A DNA stretch of 64,000 nucleotides from Arthrobacter sp. B3I4 (lineage in GTDB: Bacteria > Actinomycetota > Actinomycetes > Actinomycetales > Micrococcaceae). A program made the position numbers and the translations under genes. Position 1 is the stretch's first letter; each line of letters begins with the position of its first letter. The stretch is taken from positions 496,001-560,000 of the forward strand of contig NZ_JAUSYK010000001.1 in the NCBI RefSeq assembly GCF_030816855.1, given 5' to 3'. Under the pieces are notes generated by a model. That model had not been told where the DNA came from. It saw only the letters and a list, made by a program, of their open reading frames with translations, and searched no databases. Of the stretch, positions 28,164 to 37,374 are shown in pieces.

Positions 28164-28385
28164 TCAGCCGCCATCGGGCTTCTTCGCCTCCTTGAGATGC
28201 TGCTGCAGCTTCTCTTCGGCCTCGCGGCGGCGCCGCGCCAGCTCGCGCAGTTCCCGGGTGGACTCTGCCCCGGGGGAAACCAGGTGGTCATACGGCTTGG
28301 GATGTCTCGCCTTGCCGGTTGCGCTGGCCGCTTGCGGATCCTCCGGGCCCGGGGCAGCAGCGTCCGGAGTGTCTTTTTCGGTCAT
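28164..28385 (-). CDS. Small charged hypothetical protein
   Basis: This 73-residue hydrophilic protein is acidic at the N-terminus (TEKDTPDAAAPGPEDP) and Arg/Glu/Lys helical at the C-terminus (LRELARRRREAEEKLQQHLK), likely a short coiled coil. GGAGGGA lies upstream of ATG 28385. No family is recognised. Confidence 0.6.
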   Translation of the reverse strand: MTEKDTPDAAAPGPEDPQAASATGKARHPKPYDHLVSPGAESTRELRELARRRREAEEKLQQHLKEAKKPDGG

Positions 28386-28447
28386 CGTTGAATCGTCCCT
28401 CCGTCACCCAGGCTGAGGTAGGGGCAAAAGGCCGGTGCACTTTCGGC

Positions 28448-28759
28448 TCAGTTCCAGCCAAGCAGCCGCAACCCTGCCGCTGCTCCGGCGCCCGCGAGCA
28501 CCACCACCAGGAACGGCGCCCGGAACACCAGCGCGACGGCGGCCGCTCCCAGGGCGCCGAGCCGCGCATCCAGCGCCAGGGACTGGCCCGAGGCCAGCGT
28601 GTTCACCACCGTAAGGGAAGCCAGCAAGCCGATGGTCATGGTGCCGGCAACTCTGGACATCCGGGGGTTTTGCAGCAGGCTGGCGGGCACGAGGTAGCCC
28701 ATCAGCTTCCAGGCGTACGCCAGCACGCATGAGAGCAGGAGCCAAAGCCACAGTGTCAT
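28448..28759 (-). CDS. azlD: AzlD family branched-chain amino acid exporter subunit
   Basis: This 103-residue protein has three hydrophobic helices and the AzlD/YgaH layout, including YLVPASLLQNPRMSRVAGTM. It pairs with AzlC to export branched-chain amino acids or related compounds across the inner membrane. It starts within the last 4 bp of azlC, so the subunits are translationally coupled. Confidence 0.86.
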   Translation of the reverse strand: MTLWLWLLLSCVLAYAWKLMGYLVPASLLQNPRMSRVAGTMTIGLLASLTVVNTLASGQSLALDARLGALGAAAVALVFRAPFLVVVLAGAGAAAGLRLLGWN

Positions 28760-29508
28760 AGGGGCTCCCCCGGGCGGGTGCTGGCGCCGCTGCCATGGTG
28801 CTGGTCGGCGTACGGGTCCACGTCAGGCTCCAGACCCTCATCGCTGCGACCGTGGCTGAACCAACCGGCCACGGCCGCGACCAGCGCGGCGACCAGGATC
28901 GGCACCCCGGCGGGCACCAGCGGCACGGCCAGGACGGTGGCAAGGGCGCAGACGACGGCGATGGCCACAGGTTCGCGGCCTTTGAGCCGCGGCCACAGCA
29001 GGCCGAGAAAGGCGGCCACTGCGGCGCCGTCGAGCCCCCATTGCTTGGGATCACCGAGCGCACTGCCGGCCAGTGCACCAACCGCTGTGAAGAGGTTCCA
29101 CAATACAAAGACGCCGATACCGGCTGTCCAGAAGCCCCGGCGCTGCTCCGCAGGGTCCGTTTGGCCGGTGCTCGTGGCGGTCGATTCATCGATCGTCACG
29201 TGGGCAGCGGCGAAGCGCCGCCAGCCCCGGGGCTGGAGCAGGGCGTTGAGCTGCATGCCGTAGATGCCGTTGCGCATGCCCAGCAGGGTAGCGGCGCCCA
29301 TGGCTGCGATACCGGAGCCGCCGCCTGCCACCACGCCGATGAAGGCGAACTGCGAGCCGCCACTGAAGAGCAAGAGGCTCAGCGCCATCGTCTGCCAGAA
29401 ATCGAGCCCGGAGGTCACCGACAGCGCCCCGAAGGAGATCCCGTAGAGCCCGGTGGCGATACTGATGGAAAGTCCGACGCGGACGGCCGGGGACTGCGTA
29501 AGCTTCAC
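28756..29508 (-). CDS. azlC: AzlC family permease
   Basis: This 250-residue membrane protein has about seven helices and AzlC signatures: [39 protein letters not shown] and [13 protein letters not shown]. With AzlD it forms a branched-chain amino acid exporter. The start is GTG 29508 and no strong ribosome binding site is visible. The last 20 residues are polar. It is divergent from the ABC exporter at 29677. Confidence 0.88.
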   Translation of the reverse strand: MKLTQSPAVRVGLSISIATGLYGISFGALSVTSGLDFWQTMALSLLLFSGGSQFAFIGVVAGGGSGIAAMGAATLLGMRNGIYGMQLNALLQPRGWRRFAAAHVTIDESTATSTGQTDPAEQRRGFWTAGIGVFVLWNLFTAVGALAGSALGDPKQWGLDGAAVAAFLGLLWPRLKGREPVAIAVVCALATVLAVPLVPAGVPILVAALVAAVAGWFSHGRSDEGLEPDVDPYADQHHGSGASTRPGEPL

Positions 29509-29676
29509 CGGCGGGGAGCCTGGTGGGACGAGCGAAAAGGCATGGAACTATGCAATCACAGCGACGGAGAACCCGCCGAACGGGCGGGCGGCGGCGGCGT
29601 AACCTGTCCCGCGGCCAGCGAAAACAGGACCTTCCGCAGGGGACCTCGAGGACCGGCCGGGAGTACCTTGTGGGCT

Positions 29677-30651
29677 ATGAGCAGTGTCGTGGAAATCGCG
29701 GGCGTCGTGAAGCGGTTCGGGTCGGTGACGGCCCTCAACGGACTGGACTTCGAGGTCGCTGCCGGCGAGGTGCACGGCTTCCTCGGCCCCAATGGCTCCG
29801 GCAAGTCGACGACGCTGCGGCTGCTGCTCGGGATGCTGCGGCCGGACGCCGGCACTAGCCGGGTCCTGGGGCTTGATCCGTGGCGCGATGTCGCCGCCCT
29901 GCACCGCCGGCTGGCGTACGTCCCCGGAGACGTGGCCCTGTGGCCGAACCTGACCGGCGGCGAGGTGATCGAGCTCCTGGGCAGGCTGCAGGGCGGCCAG
30001 GACCGCACCCGCCGGGACCAGTTGCTGGAAGTGTTCGAACTGGATCCGACCAAGAAGACCCGCACCTATTCAAAGGGCAACCGGCAGAAGGTTGCGCTCG
30101 TCGCGGCGCTGGCCACGGACGCGGAATTGTTCCTGCTGGATGAACCCACGAGCGGGCTGGATCCGCTGATGGAAGACGCCTTCCGCGGCTGCATCCGCGA
30201 GCTCCGGGCGCAGGGGCGCACCGTGCTGCTGAGCACCCACATCCTCAGCGAAGCGGAGGCGCTCTCTGACCGCGTCAGCATTATCCGTACCGGCCAAGTG
30301 GTGGAGACCGGCCCGCTTGAACAGTTGCGGCATCTGACCCGCACTTCGGTGACTGCCGACGTAGCTGCCGTCCCCGAGGGGCTGGAACTGCTGCCCGGCG
30401 TGCACGATGTGGTGGTGGCCGACCACCGGGTCAGCGCCCAGGTTGATCCGGCCGGATTGGGCGCTTTCCTGCAGGCGCTGGGCACTGCCAACCTGCGGGC
30501 GCTCACCAGCCAGCCGCCGACGCTGGAGGACCTGTTCCTTCGGCATTACGGCTCCGGGAACGACTCAAGCACCGGGGCTGGCTCTGGCACTGGCGTCCGG
30601 GATACCGCGGGCTCCGAGGGGTCCCGGAGCCGGAGTCCCGGCAATGCCTGA
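29677..30651 (+). CDS. ABC transporter ATP-binding protein (DrrA/CcmA-type)
   Basis: This 324-residue nucleotide-binding protein has the Walker A motif GPNGSGKST at residues 37-45, the signature [15 protein letters not shown] in place of LSGGQ, Walker [14 protein letters not shown] and a switch His in [12 protein letters not shown]. The YSKGN signature and C-terminal domain (about 225-300) match the ABC-2 exporter family for drugs or polyketides. The Ser/Gly-rich last 30 residues are unusual. ATG 29677 was chosen; a TTG at 29668 is a possible alternative, and the frame is open far upstream without homology. Its 3' end overlaps the permease start by 8 bp. Confidence 0.9.
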   Translation: MSSVVEIAGVVKRFGSVTALNGLDFEVAAGEVHGFLGPNGSGKSTTLRLLLGMLRPDAGTSRVLGLDPWRDVAALHRRLAYVPGDVALWPNLTGGEVIELLGRLQGGQDRTRRDQLLEVFELDPTKKTRTYSKGNRQKVALVAALATDAELFLLDEPTSGLDPLMEDAFRGCIRELRAQGRTVLLSTHILSEAEALSDRVSIIRTGQVVETGPLEQLRHLTRTSVTADVAAVPEGLELLPGVHDVVVADHRVSAQVDPAGLGAFLQALGTANLRALTSQPPTLEDLFLRHYGSGNDSSTGAGSGTGVRDTAGSEGSRSRSPGNA

Positions 30652-32236
30652 GACGCTGGCCGGCACGGGGGCGCTGGTCCGGCTGGGGCTGCGGCGGGAC
30701 CGCTGGCTGTTGCCGATGTGGCTGGCCGGCTTCACCGTGGTGGCCTACTCCACGGCACTTTCCGGTGCGGAGCTCTTTCCCGATCTGCGCAGCCGCATCG
30801 AAGCCGCTACCGCGCTGAACGCCACTGCTTCCATGGTGGCGATGTTCGGGCGGATCTATGATCCGGCGTCGCTGGGGGCGCTCTCGCTGATTAAGTACAC
30901 CGCCTTCATGACGGCCATCCTCGCGGTCCTCATGGCCGTCCTTATGATCCGGCACACCAGGGCCGATGAGGAAAGCGGACGGCTCGAGCTGCTGGCCGGC
31001 GGCCGGCTCGGGCGCGATGCCCCGCTGGCCGCCGCGCTCATCATTGGCGCGACCACGAGCCTGGGCGTCGGACTGCTCTCGGCCGGCGCCCTTGCCGCCG
31101 GCGCACTGCCTGCAACGGGCTCGCTGGCCTTCGGCCTTGGCTGGGCCGCTACCGGGCTGGCGTTCAGCGCCGTGGCCGGTGTCGCCGCACAGGTGACAGC
31201 GAGCGCACGGGCAGCGATCGGACTCAGCATCGGAGTTGTCGCGGTAACGTACGCCCTGCGCGCCGTCGGCGACCTTGCCGAACCCGGCCCGTCCTTCCTG
31301 TCATGGCTGTCGCCGATCGGCTGGAACCAGCAGATCCGCGCGTTCGCCGGGGACCGGTGGTGGGTTCTGGTGCTGCCCGTGGCGCTGTCTGTCCTCCTCA
31401 TTCCGGCGGCCTTTGCCCTGCGGGCGCGTCGGGACCTGGGAGCCGGCTTGCGGGACGAGCGGCCCGGGCCGGCGGTGGGCTCGGTCACCGGAATCTGGAC
31501 GCTGGCGGTGCGGCTGCAGTACCGGGTGTGGCTGGCGTGGGCGGCGGCGTTCGTTATGTTCGGGCTGGTGATCGGGTCCCTGGTCGGCAACGTGGCGGAC
31601 ATGCTGACTTCGCCGAACGCCCAGGAGCTGGTCAGGCAGCTCGGTGGCGCGTCTGCCTTGCAGGAAGCGTTTCTGTCTGCCGAGATCAGCATCATGGGCC
31701 TGCTTGCAGCGGCCTACGGTGTGGCGGCAACCAACCACCTGCGGAGCGAGGAATCAGCGGGCCACACCGAGGCGCTGCTGGGAACTGCCGTTACGCGCAG
31801 CCACTGGGCCAGCAGCCACTACGGTTTTGCGCTGGCCGGAGTCGCCCTGCTGATGCTGCTGGCCGGGGTGTCGATCGGCGCCGGTGCGGCCCTTGCGGTT
31901 CATGAGCCGGTATTGATCGGCCGGGCCACGGTCGCTTCCCTGGCCCAGATTCCCGCCGCGTGGGTGCTGGCCGGCATCGCGCTGGCCGCGTTCGGTTGGG
32001 TGCCGCGACTGGCCGGTGCGGTCTGGGGCGTACTGCTGGCCTTCGTGGCGCTGGGAGATTTCGGCGTGCTCTGGAACGCCCCGGGATGGCTGATGGAGCT
32101 CTCACCGTTCCGGCATTCCCCCCTGCTTCCGGTGAGTGCTGACGCGGTCCCGGCGCTGCTGGGCCTGACCTCGCTCGCCGCCGGCCTGGCGGCGGTGGGC
32201 TACCTCGGCTGGCGACGGCGTGACCTGGCTAGCTAG
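30644..32236 (+). CDS. ABC transporter permease (ABC-2 type, two halves)
   Basis: This 530-residue membrane protein has about 12 helices in two six-helix halves, like the Streptomyces TipC/antibiotic exporter permeases. Segments such as [20 protein letters not shown] and [19 protein letters not shown] are repeated equivalents in the two halves, which shows an internal duplication. It works with the adjacent ATPase (8-bp overlap) to export an unknown substrate. ATG 30644 is the first start in frame with homology. Confidence 0.88.
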   Translation: MPETLAGTGALVRLGLRRDRWLLPMWLAGFTVVAYSTALSGAELFPDLRSRIEAATALNATASMVAMFGRIYDPASLGALSLIKYTAFMTAILAVLMAVLMIRHTRADEESGRLELLAGGRLGRDAPLAAALIIGATTSLGVGLLSAGALAAGALPATGSLAFGLGWAATGLAFSAVAGVAAQVTASARAAIGLSIGVVAVTYALRAVGDLAEPGPSFLSWLSPIGWNQQIRAFAGDRWWVLVLPVALSVLLIPAAFALRARRDLGAGLRDERPGPAVGSVTGIWTLAVRLQYRVWLAWAAAFVMFGLVIGSLVGNVADMLTSPNAQELVRQLGGASALQEAFLSAEISIMGLLAAAYGVAATNHLRSEESAGHTEALLGTAVTRSHWASSHYGFALAGVALLMLLAGVSIGAGAALAVHEPVLIGRATVASLAQIPAAWVLAGIALAAFGWVPRLAGAVWGVLLAFVALGDFGVLWNAPGWLMELSPFRHSPLLPVSADAVPALLGLTSLAAGLAAVGYLGWRRRDLAS

Positions 32237-32255
32237 CTTCCGCCGGTCCACGCCG

Positions 32256-32359
32256 GCTGACGGCGGTGGCCGAGCCGGTTGACGGCGGGTAAGTCGGTCA
32301 CGCGCGCTGACGGCGGGTCAGTCGGTCACGCCTGCTGACGGCGGGTCAGTCGGCCCGGG
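32256..32359. repeat. Degenerate 28-bp tandem repeat
   Basis: GCTGACGGCGG-type units start at 32256, 32278, 32306 and 32334; the last two spacings are exactly 28 bp. The units contain GGTCAGTCGG. The array lies between the ABC permease stop and the convergent small gene. It is probably a simple intergenic repeat. Confidence 0.65.
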
Positions 32360-32365
32360 GGTTTG

Positions 32366-32698
32366 TCACACCAACGCTTCGTTGCCGGACTCGGGGTGCT
32401 CCCCGTCATTCAGCTTCTCGAGCAGGGGCCTGACGGCCAACAGGTGATGGGCCAGGGCAACTTCCGGTTGCCCTGGGTGGGCATCCACAAATTGCTTGAG
32501 CTGTTCCCTTTCGTGCGCCGTCTCCGGATCCGAAACCGCCAGGAGCGCCTCGATGATGGCTACCGCTTGCCGTCGGATGTCCGGCTCCGTCTTCTCGCGG
32601 CGGGGAGCTTCGACGGTCCTGACGGATACCAGGCCGCGCCGGAAAGACGTACTTTTGCCATGGTTTTGTGCTGGAAGTGACGACGGATTGGTCGACAT
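32366..32698 (-). CDS. Uncharacterised helical protein
   Basis: This 110-residue protein starts at ATG 32698 (MSTNPSSLPAQ) with AAGGGA upstream. The middle is helical and charged (IRRQAVAIIEALLAVSDPET, EREQLKQFVDAHPGQPEVAL). No family is recognised. A 7-bp inverted repeat (GTAGACT-N8-AGTCTAC) and the CTCTAC-N3-GTAGACTGTA motif lie about 75-105 bp upstream and could be its control region. Confidence 0.6.
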   Translation of the reverse strand: MSTNPSSLPAQNHGKSTSFRRGLVSVRTVEAPRREKTEPDIRRQAVAIIEALLAVSDPETAHEREQLKQFVDAHPGQPEVALAHHLLAVRPLLEKLNDGEHPESGNEALV

Positions 32699-32771
32699 GA
32701 GATGTCCCTTATTGCTGTTCCAGTTGAACCTGAAACGGATCCACGGCCACACGCGCCCCTCGGAGCGGGTG

Positions 32772-32802
32772 CTCTACGCGGTAGACTGTACTGTAAGTCT
32801 AC
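32772..32802. promoter_or_regulatory. Operator-like palindrome, motif copy 2
   Basis: GTAGACT (32781-32787) and AGTCTAC (32796-32802) are perfect arms with an 8-bp spacer. TCTAC-GCG-GTAGA (32773-32785) overlaps it. The 19-bp core at 32772-32790 recurs at 26081-26099. It lies upstream of the gene ending at 32366. Confidence 0.5.
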
Positions 32803-32885
32803 GCCCGCCATGCAAGACCGTGTTAGAGCACCTGATCCGTTCTGGCCGCCCCCGCGAGGAGGGCAGCCCGAGCTGGCAGAGCAGC

Positions 32886-33773
32886 CTATAGCGGGGCGAG
32901 AAGCTGGGCCCGGACGTCCGCGGGTCGATTCGTGGTGATTTCCTGGATACCGAGTTCCCGGCAGAGGGCGACATCTTCCGGCCGGTCAACCGTCCAGACC
33001 CGGAATGTGCGGCCCGAATCGAGCCAGCGGCGTACGGTGCGGGCGTGCCTCCGGACGTAATCCATGCCGGGGCCGGCCAGCCCCACTTCGCAGTCGTCCA
33101 GCAGCCGCTCCCCCTCGGTTTGCGCGGCCTTCATGATGTTGGCCAAGGCCCCGCCGGCGACGGGACCCACGCCCAGTTCCTCGCGGATTTCGTCTACCTC
33201 CACATCGTCCACGAGCTGGCAGAGGGCCGCCGCGGGGACCGTCCGAAGCAGGTGCTTGACCGCGTCGGGGCTGAAACTCATGAAAGAGATCCGGATATTG
33301 TCCAGCATCGAGGTGCTCCGGTCCCAGCCCTCGGCCTCGAGAACCGCCAGCACCCGGTCTTCCAGCCGAAGCTGGAACGGGCTGGGGTGCTTCAACTCGA
33401 TGGCCAGCCCGATCTCCCGGCCGGCCAGGCGCAGGAGGTCCAGCAGCTCCGGAAGCGTCAGGAACTGCTTCGAAGGCGGCCCGTACGCCTCGGGGATGCG
33501 GACGCCCTTCCAGGAGCAAAAGTCCAGTTGCCGCAGTTCTTCCAGGGTGTGGTCAGCAACGGGGCCGGTACCGTTGGACGTGCGGTCAAGGTTGGCGTCG
33601 TGGATCAGCACCGCGTGCTGGTCGCGGGTCAGGTGCACGTCGCATTCCACGCCGTCGGCGCCGTCGGCGATGGCCTGCAGATAAGCGGCACGGGTGTGCT
33701 CGGCGAACGCTGCGCTGGCGCCCCGGTGCGCGTAGACCAGCGGGCGGGCGGCGGCGGACTCCTGAATGCTCAT
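32886..33773 (-). CDS. Glycerophosphodiester phosphodiesterase
   Basis: This 295-residue GDPD-family TIM barrel hydrolyses glycerophosphodiesters to glycerol-3-phosphate and an alcohol. The catalytic set is visible: YAHRGA with His16, the acidic pair in DGVECDVHLTRD, and LIHDANLDRTSNG. The C-terminal VWTVDRPEDVALCRELGIQE is also typical. No signal peptide is seen, so it is a cytosolic UgpQ-like type rather than a secreted GlpQ. It is divergent from the DUF445 gene across 50 bp. Confidence 0.9.
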   Translation of the reverse strand: MSIQESAAARPLVYAHRGASAAFAEHTRAAYLQAIADGADGVECDVHLTRDQHAVLIHDANLDRTSNGTGPVADHTLEELRQLDFCSWKGVRIPEAYGPPSKQFLTLPELLDLLRLAGREIGLAIELKHPSPFQLRLEDRVLAVLEAEGWDRSTSMLDNIRISFMSFSPDAVKHLLRTVPAAALCQLVDDVEVDEIREELGVGPVAGGALANIMKAAQTEGERLLDDCEVGLAGPGMDYVRRHARTVRRWLDSGRTFRVWTVDRPEDVALCRELGIQEITTNRPADVRAQLLAPL

Positions 33774-33823
33774 GCTGACACGTTAGCGGACGGCGGTGGC
33801 GGATGCCGGGCTAGGCTGGCCCT

Positions 33824-35134
33824 ATGCAGGTGAACACTCAGCAACCCGTCCGCCCCGCCGCCCCAGGGACCGGCGTCGAACACCGGCTCTCCGCCGCGGA
33901 CGCACAAAAGGCGGCGGCGCTGCGGAAGATGAAATTGCTAGCCGTGTCGCTGCTGATCGTCATGGCTATCATCTTCGTTGTCGCCTTCGCCCTGCAAAAG
34001 CAGTACCCGTGGCTGGAGTACGTCCGGGCGGCGGCCGAAGGCGGGATGGTAGGCGCCCTCGCGGATTGGTTCGCCGTCACGGCCCTGTTCAAATACCCGA
34101 TGGGCCTGAAGATCCCCCACACCGCCATCATCCCGCGGCGCAAGGACCAAATCGGGGCGTCGCTGGGCGAATTCGTGGAGACCAACTTCCTGTCCGAACA
34201 GGTGGTCAAGGAAAAGCTTGCCAGCGTCGACGTCGCCCGGAAGGTGGGCGGCTGGCTGTCCGGCCCGGGCGGGGCCGAGCGGGTGGCCAAGGAAGGCGCC
34301 GCCGTGATTCGCGGCGCTTTCAAGGTGCTTAACGACGACGACGTCCAGGCGGTTATCGAGGGCATGGTCCGCCGGCACGTGCTGGCTCCCCCGTGGGGCC
34401 CGCCGGTGGGCCGGCTGGCGCAGCGCGTGTTCGACGACGGCCACCACCACGCTCTGGTCGACCTGCTGGTGGACCGCACCGTGGACTGGGTGCGGGACAA
34501 CCACGAGACGGTCAACCGTCTGGTGACGGACCGCTCCCCCACGTGGGTGCCCACCTTCGTTGACGGGCTCGTGGGCGACAAGGTCTACCTGGAGATCCTG
34601 AAATTTGTCCGCGCGGTTCAGGCTGACCCGCAGCACCAGGTCCGGCGTTCCATCGACACATACCTTCAGGAACTGGCGCAGGACCTGCAGCACGATCCGG
34701 TCATGATTGCCCGTGCCGAAGGGGTTAAGGCGCAGGTACTCGGCGACCCGGAGGTCCGTGAGCTCGCGTCCCGCACCTGGGGCACAGTCAAGGCCGCGCT
34801 GCTCGCCGCCGTCGACGATCCGCACAGCGAACTGACGGTCCGGTTCAAGGCCGCCGTCCACGACTTCGGCGCCCGGCTGGTGGTCGACCCGGAGCTGGCC
34901 GGCAAGGTGAACACCTGGATCGGCGACGCTGCCGGCTACCTCGTGAACAACTACCGCTCCGACATCGCCGGCGTGATTACCGACACCGTGTCCCGCTGGG
35001 ACGCCGAGGAGACGTCGCAGAAAATCGAGCTGCAGGTCGGAAAGGACCTGCAGTTCATCCGGATCAACGGCACCGTGGTGGGAGCCCTCGCCGGGCTTGC
35101 CATCTTCACCGCCGCCAGCCTCGTCTTCGGCTAG
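33824..35134 (+). CDS. DUF445 domain-containing membrane protein
   Basis: This 436-residue protein has one transmembrane helix near residues 40-62, the family segment AAAEGGMVGALADWFAVTALF at about 68-88, a long helical middle, and a second helix at the C-terminus (VGALAGLAIFTAASLVF). DUF445 proteins are membrane-associated, of unknown function, with a YjiN-like layout. The C-terminal transmembrane part overlaps the upstream frame of the GNAT gene, but the true GNAT start lies 7 bp after this stop. Confidence 0.87.
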   Translation: MQVNTQQPVRPAAPGTGVEHRLSAADAQKAAALRKMKLLAVSLLIVMAIIFVVAFALQKQYPWLEYVRAAAEGGMVGALADWFAVTALFKYPMGLKIPHTAIIPRRKDQIGASLGEFVETNFLSEQVVKEKLASVDVARKVGGWLSGPGGAERVAKEGAAVIRGAFKVLNDDDVQAVIEGMVRRHVLAPPWGPPVGRLAQRVFDDGHHHALVDLLVDRTVDWVRDNHETVNRLVTDRSPTWVPTFVDGLVGDKVYLEILKFVRAVQADPQHQVRRSIDTYLQELAQDLQHDPVMIARAEGVKAQVLGDPEVRELASRTWGTVKAALLAAVDDPHSELTVRFKAAVHDFGARLVVDPELAGKVNTWIGDAAGYLVNNYRSDIAGVITDTVSRWDAEETSQKIELQVGKDLQFIRINGTVVGALAGLAIFTAASLVFG

Positions 35135-35141
35135 GCCCGCG

Positions 35142-35681
35142 GTGGATCAGGCCCGGGCACCCGGTGAGCGGCGCGAGTTCGAAACCGACCGGCTGCTGCT
35201 GCGGCCCTGGCGCGTTTCCGACGCCCCCGTCCAGCGCGAGCTGTGGACCGAGCGTGATCCCCGGGTCCCCCCGCATCGCCGCATCAGTCCCGACGGCAGT
35301 CCCTCACTCCAAGAGCTCACGGACCAAATCCGTCGTGACACGGGGAATCCTTTCCCGGGGTTACTCGCCGCAGAGCAGAAAAGTTCCGGGCAGGTCATCG
35401 GCTACTGCGGGCTGATTCCCAATAGCCACGGACCGGCAGAGGAGCCCGAGCTCGCGTTTGAGTTCCTCCGGCAAGTCTGGTGCCGGGGGTTTGCGACTGA
35501 AGCTTCCTGGACCGTTCTCCAGCAGGCAAAGGCTGCGGGCTACCGACGCCTTTGGGCCACAGTGCGGGACTGGAACACCCCTTCACGCCGCGTGCTGGCC
35601 AAACTTGGATTCGTCGAGACGGGTCGAGTGGAGCCAGACGACGTGCACGGCGACTCTCTCTTCACTATGAAGACACTCTGA
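35142..35681 (+). CDS. GNAT family N-acetyltransferase
   Basis: This 179-residue RimJ/RimL-type acetyltransferase begins after a short tail with FETDRLLLRPWRVSDAP. The acetyl-CoA loop lies in LAFEFLRQVWCRGFATEA, followed by RLWATVRDWNTPSRRVLAKL and LGFVETGR. It would transfer acetyl groups to an amine, possibly a protein N-terminus or small molecule. GTG 35142 is chosen because it follows the DUF445 stop; the ribosome binding site is weak. Confidence 0.83.
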   Translation: MDQARAPGERREFETDRLLLRPWRVSDAPVQRELWTERDPRVPPHRRISPDGSPSLQELTDQIRRDTGNPFPGLLAAEQKSSGQVIGYCGLIPNSHGPAEEPELAFEFLRQVWCRGFATEASWTVLQQAKAAGYRRLWATVRDWNTPSRRVLAKLGFVETGRVEPDDVHGDSLFTMKTL

Positions 35682-35740
35682 CCCCAAAGGGCGCGTCGGC
35701 GCGCGTCGCGGCTCAGGGACAACCGCGCGGGAAGCGGCAA

Positions 35741-35767
35741 CCTCGACCTCGACCTCGACTTCGACCT
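35741..35767. repeat. Hexanucleotide repeat
   Basis: About four copies of a CGACCT-type hexamer occur in the 221-bp gap between the GNAT and ArsR genes. The gap holds no supported gene. Confidence 0.6.
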
Positions 35768-35902
35768 CTGAGGCGATCATCAGCACTAGCACCCTCCCTC
35801 GGACCGGGCCTCAACCGCTGGGACCTTGGAACGGGACGACCATTTCCCGCCGCGGCCGGACCTGTGGAACATCGAGCACCCGCAGCGTGCAATAATCTGC
35901 GC

Positions 35903-36268
35903 ATGGATGCAGGTAAACAGATATGCGGCCGAGAACCGGACAGCCAGTACGTCGAACTGGCCGTCGAGGTGTTCGCCATGCTGGCTGACGCCACCCGGGT
36001 GCGGATCGTTCTTGCCCTTCGCGGGGGCGAGCTGCCGGTCAACCAGCTGGCTGAGATCGTCCATAAATCTCCGGCCGCTGTTTCCCAGCATCTGGCGAAG
36101 ATGCGCCTGGCCCGAATGGTCACCACGAGGCAGGACGGGACGCGAGTCTTCTACCGTCTGGAAAACGAGCACGCCCGCCAGTTAGTGGCCGACGCCATTT
36201 TCCAGGCTGAACACTCCCTCGGTGGAACCCCCCGCCACCACCACACTGAAAGCGCGGAACTCGCATGA
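35903..36268 (+). CDS. ArsR/SmtB family metal-sensing repressor
   Basis: This 121-residue winged-helix protein has a helix-turn-helix at about residues 44-70 (VNQLAEIVHKSPAAVSQHLA). In helix alpha-5, His90 and His104 align with two of the four metal ligands of NmtR/SmtB; the other two positions are Asn88 and Gln101. A HHH cluster at 112-114 may add ligands. It probably senses Zn, Ni or Co and represses its own operon. ATG 35903 is chosen since homology starts there. The 4-bp overlap with the cation exporter gene couples the two. Confidence 0.86.
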   Translation: MDAGKQICGREPDSQYVELAVEVFAMLADATRVRIVLALRGGELPVNQLAEIVHKSPAAVSQHLAKMRLARMVTTRQDGTRVFYRLENEHARQLVADAIFQAEHSLGGTPRHHHTESAELA

Positions 36269-37374
36269 CCGACCACCATGACCACCACTCCTCCAAGCCG
36301 ACGGCGTCGCTCCACGGGCACGACCACGACCACAGGCACGACCACGATCACGAACATGGGCATGACCACGGGCATGGGCATGAGCACCCAACGGGGTTCA
36401 AGGGTTTCCTCTACGGCTTATTTGTCCCGCATACCCACGACGCCGCAGATTCCGTCGACGACGCGCTGGAGGCCAGCGGGCAGGGTGTCAGGGCGGTCAA
36501 AATCAGCCTCTTCATGCTTCTAGCCACCACCGTTTTGCAGTTCGCTGTGGTCTTGATCAGCGGTTCGGTGGCACTGCTTGCCGATACGATCCACAACTTT
36601 TCCGACGCCCTGACAGCCGTACCGCTCTGGGTGGCGTTTGTCCTCGCCCGACGGCCTGCAACGAGGCGCTACACGTATGGCTTCGGCCGCGCCGAGGACC
36701 TGGCCGGGCTGTTCATCGTCGCCGTGGTGGCGCTCTCCGCCGTCGTTGCCGGCTGGCAGTCGATCGACCGGCTGGTTAACCCGCAGCCGCTGAGCAACCT
36801 GGGCTGGGTTGCGGCTGCCGGCCTGGTGGGGTTCGCCGGCAACGAGGCCGTGGCAATCTACCGCATCCGCATCGGCCGGAGGATTGGTTCGGCCGCGCTG
36901 GTGGCGGACGGCGTCCACGCCCGCATGGACGGGTTCACCTCTCTGGCCGTCGTGCTGGGAGCCCTCGGTGTATGGGCCGGGTTCCCTCTTGCCGACCCCA
37001 TCGTCGGGCTCCTGATTGCCGCCGCCATCATCATCTTGCTCTGGGGAACGGTCCGCAGCATCGGCCGGCGCCTAATGGACGGCATCGAACCGGATCTCGT
37101 TGACCGGGCACTGTCGGCGCTGTCCACCACCCCCGGTGTGGAAGCCGTACCAGCCCTGCAACTACGCTGGATTGGCCACCGTCTCCACGGCAATGCCAGC
37201 ATCCAGGTCGCTGACATGCCGGTCTCGGCGGGCGAAGTCATCGTGCGGGACGCTGAGCACAGGCTCAGCCACGCCCTGCCCAACCTTACGGGCATCGCGA
37301 TCCGGACCACCACCGGTCCGGCACCCGAGAGCCACGACCCAGCCAGGGCGGCGTCGGCTCACGGACATCAATGA
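36265..37374 (+). CDS. Cation diffusion facilitator family transporter
   Basis: This 369-residue CDF exporter has a His/Asp-rich N-terminal metal-binding tail (residues 1-42, with about 17 His), six transmembrane helices and a C-terminal cytosolic domain. The transport-site motifs are HNFSD (within LLADTIHNFSDAL) and HARMD (within LVADGVHARMDGF). The family exports Zn2+, Co2+, Ni2+, Fe2+ or Mn2+ in exchange for protons. It overlaps the ArsR gene upstream and the HesB-like gene downstream by 4 bp each, so all three are one coupled operon. Confidence 0.92.
   Translation: MTDHHDHHSSKPTASLHGHDHDHRHDHDHEHGHDHGHGHEHPTGFKGFLYGLFVPHTHDAADSVDDALEASGQGVRAVKISLFMLLATTVLQFAVVLISGSVALLADTIHNFSDALTAVPLWVAFVLARRPATRRYTYGFGRAEDLAGLFIVAVVALSAVVAGWQSIDRLVNPQPLSNLGWVAAAGLVGFAGNEAVAIYRIRIGRRIGSAALVADGVHARMDGFTSLAVVLGALGVWAGFPLADPIVGLLIAAAIIILLWGTVRSIGRRLMDGIEPDLVDRALSALSTTPGVEAVPALQLRWIGHRLHGNASIQVADMPVSAGEVIVRDAEHRLSHALPNLTGIAIRTTTGPAPESHDPARAASAHGHQ

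Noticed and set aside
28795..29676. A long N-terminal extension of the ABC ATP-binding protein.
   Set aside because: It is antisense to azlC and lacks homology; the ATPase domain begins at ATG 29677.
32256..32359. CRISPR array.
   Set aside because: The units are directly adjacent without unique spacers, they vary, and no cas genes are present.
35741..35767. Start of a coding repeat protein.
   Set aside because: The hexamer run lies in a short gap without a start codon, ribosome binding site or homology.
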